DNA of 5,708 bases from Chloroflexota bacterium. Its GTDB lineage: Bacteria; Chloroflexota; Limnocylindria; Limnocylindrales; CSP1-4. Location: NCBI GenBank assembly GCA_021812735.1, contig JAKAMV010000669.1, positions 1 to 5,708 of the forward strand, given 5' to 3'. The notes under the pieces were generated by a model. That model saw only the letters and a program-made list of their open reading frames with translations, had not been told where the DNA came from and searched no databases. Within the stretch, counting starts at the first letter, position 1; each line of letters begins with the position of its first letter. The position numbers were made by a program, and so were the translations under genes. Shown here piece after piece: positions 1 to 5,708 of the stretch.

Positions 1-1240
1 TCACCGAGCGCTGGAGCGCCACTCGGTCCGGATCCAGGCCGTGCGCGATCCCCAGCCCCTGCGAGTGGTCGGTGATGACCTGGTAGGCATGGCCCCGCCG
101 TCGGGCCGCCTCGGCCATCTGCTCGATGGAGTGGACGCCGTCGCTCCAGTCGGTGTGCGCGTGCAGGTCGCCCCGCAGGTCGGCGACGGTCAACAGGCGG
201 GGCAGGCGGCCCTCCCGCGCCGCCTCGATCTCCCCCTCCCCCTCGCGCAGCTCCGGCGGGACGAGGGCCAGGCCCAGGAACCCGTAGACGCCCGCCTCGT
301 CGGGGAAGGTGCGGAGCTCGGCCTCGTCGCCCGCGGGGGGCTCGCCGCCTGGCGCGAGGCGCAGGAAGCCCTTCTCGGACAGGCTCCAGCCGTGATCGCG
401 CGCCAGCCCGCGCAAGGCGACGTTGTGCGCTGCCGAGCCGGTGAAGTGGACCAGGTAGGTGCCCGCCTGGCCGGGCGGCATGACCATGAGGTCCACCTGC
501 GGGCCGTCGCGCAGGACGACCGCCGCCTTGGCCCGGCCGGCGCCGAGCACGCGCTCCGCGCCGGGGAGGGCGGTCAGCCGGGCGATCACCGCGTCCGGGT
601 CCCGGGTCTCCACCAGCAGGTCGAGGTCGCCGACCGTCTCGCGCCGACGCCGGAGCGACCCGGCCTGCACGACGCGCGTGACGCCTGGCACGTCGCGCAG
701 CTGGCCCGCGAGGACGTCGGCGATCGCCTGGGCCCGGTCGAGCGGCAGGCGCACGGAACGCGTGGCGCGAGCGTCGATCTCGGCCAGGATCCGTTGCTCG
801 GCGCCGGCCGAGATCCCCCGGAGCGTGCGGAGCCGGCCCGCTGCCGCGGCCTCACGCAGGTCCTCCACGGTCTCCACGCCCAGGCCCCGCCAGACCAGCG
901 CCACCGTCTTGGGGCCGACACCCGGGATCGCCAGGAGGTCCACGAGGGTGGCTGGCATCTCCGTGCGCAGCGCCTCGAGCAGCGCGATGCGCCCCGTCGT
1001 CGCCAGCTCGACGATCTTGTCGCCGATGGCCGCGCCGACGCCCGGGATCGCTCGCCGGTCGGCCGACGCGTACGTCCTCGCGACGTCGAACGGCGCCTTG
1101 CCGACGGCATCGGCGGCGCGGTGGTAGGCGGTGGTCTTGAACGGGTTCTCGCCCTTCACCTCGAGCAGGTCGCCGATCTCGTGGAGGATCGCGGCGACGT
1201 CGCCGTTGGCGGGGATGTCGAGCTCGTCGTCGGTCGGCAC
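1..1240 (-). CDS. polX: Family X DNA polymerase with PHP domain (PolX), 3' end cut by window edge
   Basis: Bacterial PolX is a monomeric gap-filling polymerase of base-excision and end repair. Its C-terminal PHP domain usually supplies metal-dependent 3'-5' exonuclease or AP-processing activity. Translating the minus strand from a GTG at 1240 gives 413 residues running off the left edge; family members are about 570-580, so roughly 160 are missing. Visible in order are an 8-kDa-like N-terminal helical domain (GENPFKTTAYHRAA near 30-43), two helix-hairpin-helix motifs (IPGVG at 65-69, IPGVGPKT at 105-112), the palm motif GSLRRRRETVGDLDLLV at 194-210 with catalytic D205 and D207, the third aspartate D250 in QVDLMV, and HFTGSAAHN at 265-273. 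The PHP domain opens with DLHAHTDWSDG at 358-368 and ITDHS at 389-393, supplying metal-binding His and Asp residues. The GTG start fits the usual family N-terminus; an ATG at 1248 is out of frame and no clear Shine-Dalgarno is visible. It lies 97 bp after the preceding cyclase gene, behind a double hairpin. The family call is very secure. Confidence 0.96.
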   Translation of the reverse strand, partial: MPTDDELDIPANGDVAAILHEIGDLLEVKGENPFKTTAYHRAADAVGKAPFDVARTYASADRRAIPGVGAAIGDKIVELATTGRIALLEALRTEMPATLVDLLAIPGVGPKTVALVWRGLGVETVEDLREAAAAGRLRTLRGISAGAEQRILAEIDARATRSVRLPLDRAQAIADVLAGQLRDVPGVTRVVQAGSLRRRRETVGDLDLLVETRDPDAVIARLTALPGAERVLGAGRAKAAVVLRDGPQVDLMVMPPGQAGTYLVHFTGSAAHNVALRGLARDHGWSLSEKGFLRLAPGGEPPAGDEAELRTFPDEAGVYGFLGLALVPPELREGEGEIEAAREGRLPRLLTVADLRGDLHAHTDWSDGVHSIEQMAEAARRRGHAYQVITDHSQGLGIAHGLDPDRVALQRSV

Positions 1241-1268
1241 GGCGCCATGGTACGGGCCGGGCCGGACG

Positions 1269-1298
1269 GCGTCGCCAGCCCGACGGCGAAGGCGACGC
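1269..1298 (-). other. Second of two abutting stem-loops before polX
   Basis: Bases 1269-1276 (GCGTCGCC) and 1291-1298 (GGCGACGC) are perfect 8-bp inverted repeats around a 14-base loop, inside which GCC/GGC can pair over a CGAC tetraloop. The element directly abuts the hairpin at 1299-1327 and ends 28 bp before the polX GTG. It could be the second half of a tandem terminator, an mRNA-stabilising structure or a 5' leader element of polX. The pairing is seen; the role is inferred. GC-rich DNA makes chance hairpins common, but two adjoining perfect 8-bp arms are less expected. Confidence 0.45.
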
Positions 1299-1327
1299 AG
1301 GACCGGCGCGGGTCGCCGCCCGGTCCT
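1299..1327 (-). terminator. Strong GC-rich stem-loop after the second cyclase gene, likely terminator
   Basis: Arms AGGACCGG (1299-1306) and CCGGTCCT (1320-1327) are perfect complements. The stem continues as GCGG/CCGC (1308-1311 with 1316-1319) over a GTCG tetraloop, leaving one bulged C: 12 base pairs in all. It begins 10 bases beyond the cyclase TAG stop. No U-tract follows, so it is not a classical intrinsic terminator; U-less hairpins after stop codons are frequently proposed as terminators or 3'-end protectors in high-GC bacteria. Position and strength favour a transcript end between the cyclase and polX; this role is inferred. Confidence 0.55.
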
Positions 1328-1337
1328 CGCAGGCCCC

Positions 1338-2789
1338 CTACGCCGCGACCACGCGATCCCGGCCGGCCCGCTTCGCTCGGTAGAGCGCACGATCGGCCTC
1401 GTCGATCACATCGTGCAGCTCTGCCTCGGGCCCCTCGGCCACCGCCACGCCCACCGAGACGGACACGCCCGTGACGCCGAGCCGGCGCAGGTCCAGGGCG
1501 GCCACGGCGAGCCGCACCCGCTCGCCCACCTCGACGGCAATGCGCAGGCCCGGATTGCGGAGCAGGACCACGAACTCCTCGCCGCCGAACCGCGCCGGGA
1601 CGTCTCCCTCGCGGACGGCGCCTGCGAGCGCCTGCGCCACCTCGCGCAGGACCTGGTCGCCGACCGCGTGCCCGAACGTGTCGTTGAGCTGCTTGAAGCG
1701 GTCGATGTCCACCATCAGCACGCCCACGCGGTCCTCCGCGCGGCGGCGCCGGGCGAGCAGGCCCAGGTACTCGTCGAAGTAGCGGCGGTTGGGCAGGCCG
1801 GTCAGGGCGTCCATCGTTGCCCTGGCCTCGGCGTCCCGGAGCGACGACACCCGCGCGAGGGCGGCGGAGGCCTCCACGGCGGCGGCGGCGAGCAGGCCTC
1901 GGGCCCGCGGTGCCCACGGCTCGTCGGTGCGCCGCGACAGGACGATCGCCCCCTCCACTCGCCCGTCCACCCGCAGGGGCGCGGCCACCACGTTGCGCAG
2001 CCCGTACTCGTCCTGGAGCCGACCGGCGATGCGGTCCGCGATCCGCTGCCCCGGGTCGGCCCGGAGCGGCGGGGCGTGCTGGGGCGCCGGTGCCGCGGGC
2101 GCGACTGAGCGACGCAGGTCGGGTGCCGCGGGCGCGAGGGGGCCCGCCCCCGCCGCAGGGCTCGCCGTTTGGCCCTCGGATTGGCCCGCGGCCGGGCCGA
2201 GGCTCGCCCCGACCGTGGCGGGCCGGGGGCGCGCGAGGCCCAGTCCAACCAGCTGGGGATCGCCGTCCGCGTCCGGCTGGATCGGCACCGCGGCGAAGCG
2301 GCGACCCCGGGCGGCGGCCGACGACGCGGTCGCGCCCGCCATCTCGAGGGCCGGGTCCTCAAGCTCGGACAGGGGCAGGTACGTCCGCGAGGCGGGCGCC
2401 CCGGGCCGGGTCGGCGACAGCACCGCCTCGAGGTTGCACGCCTCGGGCCTGCGCCGGACGACCGACACGTGGTCGGCGCCGGTGCCGGCTCCCAGCTCCT
2501 CGACGATGGCACCCACGATCGCGTCTGGCGACACCGACCGCGACAGGCCGCGAAGCATGCGGGCGAAGCTCTCGGCCTCAGCCCCGCGCGTGGCCCCGTC
2601 GCGCCCGGACGCGCCACCGGACCGGACGACCGCGAGCGCGACGGCGCCCATGGCCGCGAGCACCAGCAGGTCGAGCGGGTCGCGCGCGAGAACGAGGCGG
2701 CCCGCCTCCACGGCCGAGGCCGCGGCCAGCGGGAGCGCGATCGGATGGCCGAATCCCGCCCGCAGGAGCCTGCGCAGCCGGTCCCCCAT
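1338..2789 (-). CDS. Membrane-anchored GAF-like/GGDEF diguanylate cyclase
   Basis: This probable diguanylate cyclase condenses two GTP to cyclic di-GMP at the inner face of the membrane. From the ATG at 2789 it has 483 residues. Hydrophobic stretches near 15-35 and 39-55 look like a membrane hairpin. A GAF-like sensor follows (about 85-318), interrupted by a Pro/Ala-rich low-complexity insert near 186-245 and resuming with NVVAAPLRVDGRVEGAIVLS at 266-285. The GGDEF domain (about 322-480) opens with the usual DALTGLPNRRYFDEY signature, carries the metal-binding D361 in MVDIDRFKQLND, and has active site GGEEF at 402-406. REGD at 393-396 lies exactly five residues upstream, matching the RxxD product-inhibition site, so it looks active and feedback-controlled. 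In-frame starts also exist at GTG 2813 and TTG 2825. I prefer the ATG because GGGTGGG lies just upstream and the TTG falls within a palindrome. It follows another GGDEF gene on the same strand with a 115-bp gap from this ATG. The ligand of the sensor is unknown. Confidence 0.92.
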   Translation of the reverse strand: MGDRLRRLLRAGFGHPIALPLAAASAVEAGRLVLARDPLDLLVLAAMGAVALAVVRSGGASGRDGATRGAEAESFARMLRGLSRSVSPDAIVGAIVEELGAGTGADHVSVVRRRPEACNLEAVLSPTRPGAPASRTYLPLSELEDPALEMAGATASSAAARGRRFAAVPIQPDADGDPQLVGLGLARPRPATVGASLGPAAGQSEGQTASPAAGAGPLAPAAPDLRRSVAPAAPAPQHAPPLRADPGQRIADRIAGRLQDEYGLRNVVAAPLRVDGRVEGAIVLSRRTDEPWAPRARGLLAAAAVEASAALARVSSLRDAEARATMDALTGLPNRRYFDEYLGLLARRRRAEDRVGVLMVDIDRFKQLNDTFGHAVGDQVLREVAQALAGAVREGDVPARFGGEEFVVLLRNPGLRIAVEVGERVRLAVAALDLRRLGVTGVSVSVGVAVAEGPEAELHDVIDEADRALYRAKRAGRDRVVAA

Positions 2790-2812
2790 CCCGAGCCCAC
2801 CCCATTCGTCCA

Positions 2813-2827
2813 CCTTGGATGCCAAGG
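2813..2827. promoter_or_regulatory. 15-bp palindrome upstream of the second cyclase ATG
   Basis: CCTTGG (2813-2818) and CCAAGG (2822-2827) are perfect inverted repeats around a 3-base spacer. The element sits 23 bp upstream of the preferred ATG at 2789. It could be an operator for a dimeric regulator or a small mRNA hairpin before the ribosome-binding region. If translation instead started at the TTG at 2825 the palindrome would be coding, which would weaken this reading. Six-base arms can arise by chance. Confidence 0.35.
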
Positions 2828-2859
2828 ATGCGGGCGAGGCCGGGCGGCCGCAAGCCGGG

Positions 2860-2902
2860 CGATGGTACCGAAGTCGCGGTTGGGCCTAGTACGTTGGTAC
2901 CG
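2860..2902. repeat. Pair of 11-bp direct repeats between the two cyclase genes, possible operator
   Basis: CGATGGTACCG (2860-2870) and CGTTGGTACCG (2892-2902) match at 10 of 11 positions and start 32 bp apart, close to three helical turns, so a protein bound to both would sit on one face of the DNA. Each contains the palindrome GGTACC. The right-hand copy begins two bases past the TGA of the upstream cyclase, so the pair fills the spacer ahead of the downstream cyclase. The repeat is directly seen; a regulatory role is inferred. Since GGTACC is self-complementary, the copies could also pair in RNA over a 26-base loop. Confidence 0.45.
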
Positions 2903-2904
2903 GC

Positions 2905-4782
2905 TCAGACGCCCCCGAACCCGACCCGACCGACCGCGACCGCCCGAGGGGCGGACTCGCGGAGCCGGTCATGGAGGCCCCGCGGCGGCGGGTCGGCCGC
3001 GAGCTCGTCGGCCGCCTGGCCCCGCCGGCCGATCCGCACCCGGCTGCCGCCCTCGGACTTGGCCGCGTACAGCCCGGCGTCCGCGGCTGCGATCAGGTCG
3101 GTTGCGGTCCGGCCGTCGCCGGGATGCGTGGCGACGCCGATCGACGAGCCCACCGGGATTGGCGTCCGGCCCTCCGGGCTGAACGGATTGGCGCGGAAGC
3201 CGGCGAGGATGCGCTCGGCCACGGTGGCCGCGTCGGGGGCCGAGGTCTCCGGCAGGATGACGGCGAACTCGTCGCCGCCGTACCGGGCCGCCACGTCCGA
3301 GGCCCGCAGGGCCGCCCGGAGCGTCTCGGCGACATAGACGAGGACCCGGTCGCCGTAGACGTGGCCGAACGTGTCGTTGACAAGCTTGAAGTCGTCGAGG
3401 TCCAGCATCAGCACCGAGACGGGCCGGCCCGTGCGAATCGCCCGGACGACCTCCTCGGCCAGGCGCTCGTGGAGGTAGCGGTGGTTGAAGAACCCGGTGA
3501 GCGGGTCGCGGTCGGCGAGGTCGCGGACGGCCTCGTAGGCGCGGGCGTTCTCGAGGGCCATCGCGGCCTCGTTGGCCATCGTGCGGGCGAGCGTGATCTT
3601 GCCCGGGTCGTCGGTGGCGCGCCCCGGCGAGGTGAGCTCCACCACGCCGATCGGCTCGCCCTTGGCGATCAGCGGGAGCATGAGCAGCCCCCGCATGCCC
3701 TCGCGCCGCAGCTCGGCGGCCTCCGCCGCGTCGGCGTCGGGGTCGTCGGCGTCAACGGTCGCGATGTCGCCCTCGGCCAGCACCCGCGCGGTCAGCGGAT
3801 AGGCGCCGAGGGGGTAGTAGTCGTCGAGCAGCTCGCGACGGGCGGCCGGGAAGCAGCCGAGCGTCCGCAGGCGGTTCCCGGCAGGGTCCCAGTCGCTGAT
3901 CTGGGCTCGCTCCGCGCCGACGGCGCGGGCCAGGTGCTCGGCCATCAGCCGCGCCACGGCCCGGGGGTCCAGGGAGCGCGAGAGGGCGGAGCTCATGTCC
4001 AGCAGCTGGCGCAGCTCCTCGGCGAGGCGGTGGGCCTCTGCCAGCGATGCAGCGCCCGCGAAGGCGGTGGTCGCCTGGTCGGCGAGGATTCCGAGCAGGC
4101 GCAGGTCGTCGTCATCGAAACCGCCGAGCCCGAGCCTGGACAGCGTGATCACGCCCAGCAGCCGGTCGTCGTGCAGCATCGGGACCACGAGCATCGACTC
4201 GTCCACGTCGTCGGTGCCGGGGATCGTGGCGCTGCGCGGATCGTGGCGCGCGTCGTCAACCCGCAGGGGGACGCCGTGCTGCGCGACCCAGCCGGTCAGC
4301 CCCACGCCGACCTGCGTCCGCAGGATGGCCGCGTCCACCTGCTCGTAGGCGCCGAACCGGCCCTCGAACGCCACGGGCACGAGGGTCTCGCCCTCGGCGA
4401 GGTAGACCCGCGCGTTGTGGTACGGGATGACGCGGCGGATCTCCTCGACCACCGCGAGGCCGACGTCGCCGGGCTCGGCGCCCCCGCTCATCCGGCGGGC
4501 GGCCTGGGCCAGAACGGCCAGCTGCGCGTCCCGGTGCGACTCGCCAGCGCGCGCCCGGCCGACGAGCGAGCCCGTCGTGAGCAGCGTGCCGCCGACGGTG
4601 AGGTCGAGCATCACGACCAGCTCGCCGGGGCTGCGGGGTGTGCCGGTGGCCAGCCAGGCCGCGAGCCCGAGGGCGAGGGTCACGATCCCGCCCGTGAGAG
4701 CCAGCACGTGCAGGCGCGGGCGCGCCGGCCGCGCCAGGCGGCGGAGCGTCCAGAGAGCGGGCCTGACGGCGCGGTGCATCAC
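2905..4782 (-). CDS. Membrane-anchored GAF-GAF-GGDEF diguanylate cyclase
   Basis: This is a probable sensory diguanylate cyclase making cyclic di-GMP from GTP, 625 residues long. The N-terminus is basic (RRLARPARPR) with hydrophobic segments near 25-45 and 54-75, predicting two membrane passes and a cytoplasmic remainder. GAF 1 spans about 84-245 and has the typical VGVGLTGWVAQHG at 158-170 and a VVPMLHDDRLLGVITLSR segment. A helical linker (HRLAEELRQLLDMSSALSRS) leads to GAF 2, about 270-415, with MLPLIAKGEPIGVVELTS at 368-385. The GGDEF domain, about 418-582, has DPLTGFFNHRYLHERL, metal-binding D461 in LDLDDFKLVND, active-site GGDEF at 502-506 and RASD at 493-496, the RxxD inhibitory site at the canonical five-residue spacing. 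A 43-residue Arg/Ala/Pro-rich tail follows with no recognised domain. The first codon is GTG at 4782 with ATG immediately after at 4779, so either may be used; the ribosome-binding site is weak. It lies 164 bp after rmlC, probably a separate transcription unit. Sensor ligands are unknown. Confidence 0.95.
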   Translation of the reverse strand: MMHRAVRPALWTLRRLARPARPRLHVLALTGGIVTLALGLAAWLATGTPRSPGELVVMLDLTVGGTLLTTGSLVGRARAGESHRDAQLAVLAQAARRMSGGAEPGDVGLAVVEEIRRVIPYHNARVYLAEGETLVPVAFEGRFGAYEQVDAAILRTQVGVGLTGWVAQHGVPLRVDDARHDPRSATIPGTDDVDESMLVVPMLHDDRLLGVITLSRLGLGGFDDDDLRLLGILADQATTAFAGAASLAEAHRLAEELRQLLDMSSALSRSLDPRAVARLMAEHLARAVGAERAQISDWDPAGNRLRTLGCFPAARRELLDDYYPLGAYPLTARVLAEGDIATVDADDPDADAAEAAELRREGMRGLLMLPLIAKGEPIGVVELTSPGRATDDPGKITLARTMANEAAMALENARAYEAVRDLADRDPLTGFFNHRYLHERLAEEVVRAIRTGRPVSVLMLDLDDFKLVNDTFGHVYGDRVLVYVAETLRAALRASDVAARYGGDEFAVILPETSAPDAATVAERILAGFRANPFSPEGRTPIPVGSSIGVATHPGDGRTATDLIAAADAGLYAAKSEGGSRVRIGRRGQAADELAADPPPRGLHDRLRESAPRAVAVGRVGFGGV

Positions 4783-4864
4783 GTCCCGGATCGTGCCAAT
4801 TCTTCATAGGAGCGGGCACTCCACAGAAGTACCGGCGGCGCGGGGGACCCTCGACGGGCGGGCG

Positions 4865-4884
4865 GTGGGACCTGTGTCCTGCAC
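4865..4884 (-). other. Weak bulged hairpin in the rmlC-cyclase gap
   Basis: GTG-GGAC (4865-4871) can pair with GTCC (4876-4879) and CAC (4882-4884) over a CTGT loop with a two-base bulge, giving seven pairs. It lies in the 164-bp gap downstream of rmlC and about 80 bp before the cyclase start. No U-tract follows. It could contribute to termination after rmlC or to the cyclase leader, but chance is a fair alternative. Confidence 0.2.
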
Positions 4885-4894
4885 GCTCGCCCGA

Positions 4895-4910
4895 CGCCCG
4901 GAACGGGGCG
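4895..4910 (-). terminator. Possible weak terminator hairpin after rmlC
   Basis: CGCCC (4895-4899) and GGGCG (4906-4910) form a perfect 5-bp stem over a 6-base loop, 36 bases past the rmlC stop and next to the 19-bp tandem repeat. There is no U-tract and the stem is short, so the terminator label rests mostly on position. Confidence 0.2.
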
Positions 4911-4911
4911 C

Positions 4912-4957
4912 GGCCGGGGACGCCGCCTCAGGCCGGGGACGCCGCCTCAGGCCGGGG
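4912..4957. repeat. 19-bp tandem repeat spanning the rmlC stop codon
   Basis: The unit GGCCGGGGACGCCGCCTCA occurs exactly twice (4912-4930 and 4931-4949), followed by the first eight bases of a third copy (4950-4957), about 2.4 copies. The last three bases of the second unit are the rmlC stop (TGA on the minus strand), and the third partial copy encodes the last residues of RmlC. The first unit therefore carries a duplicate stop-like TGA 19 bases downstream, in another frame. The simplest reading is a short slippage duplication at the 3' end of the gene. Confidence 0.85.
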
Positions 4958-5525
4958 CGCGCCAGGCGAAGTGCGCTGATTCCGGGCGCGCCAGCCAGCC
5001 GGCCAGCGAGCCCGCGGCGGCGTCCTTGGGCGAGAGCAGCGGCTCCGCCACCGGCCACCGGATCCCCAGGTCCGGGTCGTCGAACCGGATCCCGGATTCG
5101 GCGGCGGCGTTGTAGGCGCCCGTGCAGAAGTACTCCACCTCGGTGACCTCGGACAGGGCGCAGAAGCCCCGGGCGAAGGATGCGGGCGCCCAGAACAGGA
5201 GCGGCTCGTCGGCCGACGCCTCCACCGCCACGTGCCGGCCGAGCGTCGGCGAGCCCGGCCGGATGTCCACCGCCACCATGAACGCGCGCCCCGTCACGAC
5301 CCGCATCAGCTTCCCCTGCGGCGGGTCCCACTGGAAGTGGAGGCCGCGGACGACGCCCAGCGACGAGCGCGACTGGTTCACCTGGACGAACCGCGTCGGC
5401 AGGCCGAGGGGGGCGAACGAGTCCACCTGGACGATCTCGGCGAACCACCCCCGGTCGTCGGCGAAGCGGCGCGGTCGCGCGATCAGGACCTCGGGGATGG
5501 CGGTGGGCTCGACGGTGAACGGCAC
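4947..5525 (-). CDS. rmlC: dTDP-4-dehydrorhamnose 3,5-epimerase family protein
   Basis: RmlC-type cupin enzymes epimerise dTDP-4-keto-6-deoxy-D-glucose at C3 and C5 in the cytoplasm, the third step of dTDP-L-rhamnose synthesis; relatives act only at C3 for other deoxysugars. The 192-residue length is typical. Family landmarks are the substrate-binding start DDRGWFAE near 23-30, VRGLHFQ at 59-65 with R60 and catalytic-base H63, K72 in PQGKL, VAVDIRPGSPTLG at 84-96, EYFCTGAY with Y132 and Y138, FDDPDLGIRWP at 148-158 and LSPKD ending at D168. The usual FAHGF motif reads FARGF at 117-121, placing Arg where an active-site His normally stands, so the precise reaction (3,5-epimerase or 3-epimerase) is uncertain. 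The GTG start at 5525 lies two bases after the upstream stop, so translation is probably coupled, with GGTGAT inside the upstream gene as a possible ribosome-binding site. No rmlA, rmlB or rmlD is visible. The family call is secure; the exact substrate is not. Confidence 0.92.
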   Translation of the reverse strand: MPFTVEPTAIPEVLIARPRRFADDRGWFAEIVQVDSFAPLGLPTRFVQVNQSRSSLGVVRGLHFQWDPPQGKLMRVVTGRAFMVAVDIRPGSPTLGRHVAVEASADEPLLFWAPASFARGFCALSEVTEVEYFCTGAYNAAAESGIRFDDPDLGIRWPVAEPLLSPKDAAAGSLAGWLARPESAHFAWRAPA

Positions 5526-5527
5526 GG

Positions 5528-5708
<181 letters not shown>

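Noticed and set aside
1156..1917. Minus-strand 253-codon frame overlapping both the second cyclase and polX
   Set aside because: It is an alternative frame of the GGDEF and polX coding sequence, low in complexity and with no recognisable domain; its ATG near 1248 is not in the PolX frame.
2790..2904. Possible cyclic di-GMP riboswitch before the second cyclase
   Set aside because: I see neither the conserved GEMM core nor the expected paired stems; the spacer shows only the direct repeats, a palindrome and GC-rich sequence.
4793..4799. TTGGCAC on the minus strand just upstream of the GAF-GAF-GGDEF gene, resembling a sigma-54 -24 element
   Set aside because: The expected TTGCA-like -12 element is absent at the right spacing (GGGAC is found instead), and the site is almost on top of the start codon.
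41..4809. Long plus-strand open frames (for example 41-1474, 1131-2108, 1817-3337 and 2971-4809, the last of 612 codons)
   Set aside because: They lie antisense to clearly conserved genes and encode repetitive Arg/Pro/Gly/Ala-rich sequence without domains. Long antisense frames are expected opposite very GC-rich coding DNA.
4783..4946. Possible small gene or RNA in the 164-bp gap
   Set aside because: Short frames here lack a supported start or recognisable product, and the hairpins are weak. The overlapping minus-strand frames at 4256-4819 and 4804-5448 are shadows of the flanking genes.
4912..4957. CRISPR-like array
   Set aside because: The 19-bp units are directly contiguous with no spacers, so this is a simple tandem duplication.

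Overview
The window is about 5.7 kb of very GC-rich bacterial DNA (roughly 70% or more by eye). It is almost fully coding, and every convincing gene is on the minus strand, so transcription runs from the right edge to the left. GTG starts, strong G/C third positions and the absence of A/T-rich intergenic DNA suit a high-GC lineage such as an uncultured Chloroflexota (Limnocylindria-like) or an actinobacterium. That placement is an inference from composition and protein style and is weak.

In transcription order the layout is as follows. (1) The C-terminal 59 residues of a FabG-like short-chain dehydrogenase enter from the right edge. (2) Two bases after its stop comes a complete RmlC-family dTDP-4-keto-6-deoxyhexose epimerase; the two are almost certainly one operon. 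(3) A 164-bp gap follows, containing a 19-bp tandem repeat laid over the rmlC stop codon and two weak hairpins. (4) Next is a 625-residue membrane-anchored GAF-GAF-GGDEF diguanylate cyclase. (5) A short gap holds a pair of 11-bp direct repeats 32 bp apart and a 15-bp palindrome. (6) A second, about 483-residue membrane-anchored GAF-like/GGDEF diguanylate cyclase follows. (7) A 97-bp gap is more than half filled by two abutting stem-loops. (8) The window ends in the N-terminal 413 residues of a family X DNA polymerase with a C-terminal PHP domain (PolX), cut by the left edge.

Functionally there are three blocks: a deoxysugar/reductase block, probably for cell-surface glycan precursors; a cyclic di-GMP block of two neighbouring cyclases, each with an intact GG(D/E)EF active site, an RxxD inhibitory site and its own sensory region; and a DNA-repair polymerase. 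The hairpins between blocks suggest separate transcription units. Nothing here proves a new system. The least ordinary points are the repeat and palindrome architecture between the two cyclase genes, the double stem-loop before polX, the His-to-Arg change at a usually conserved active-site position of the epimerase, and the Pro/Ala-rich insert within the second cyclase's sensor. I see no RNA genes, CRISPR arrays, insertion sequences or phage genes, and no gene-free stretch exceeds 300 bases.
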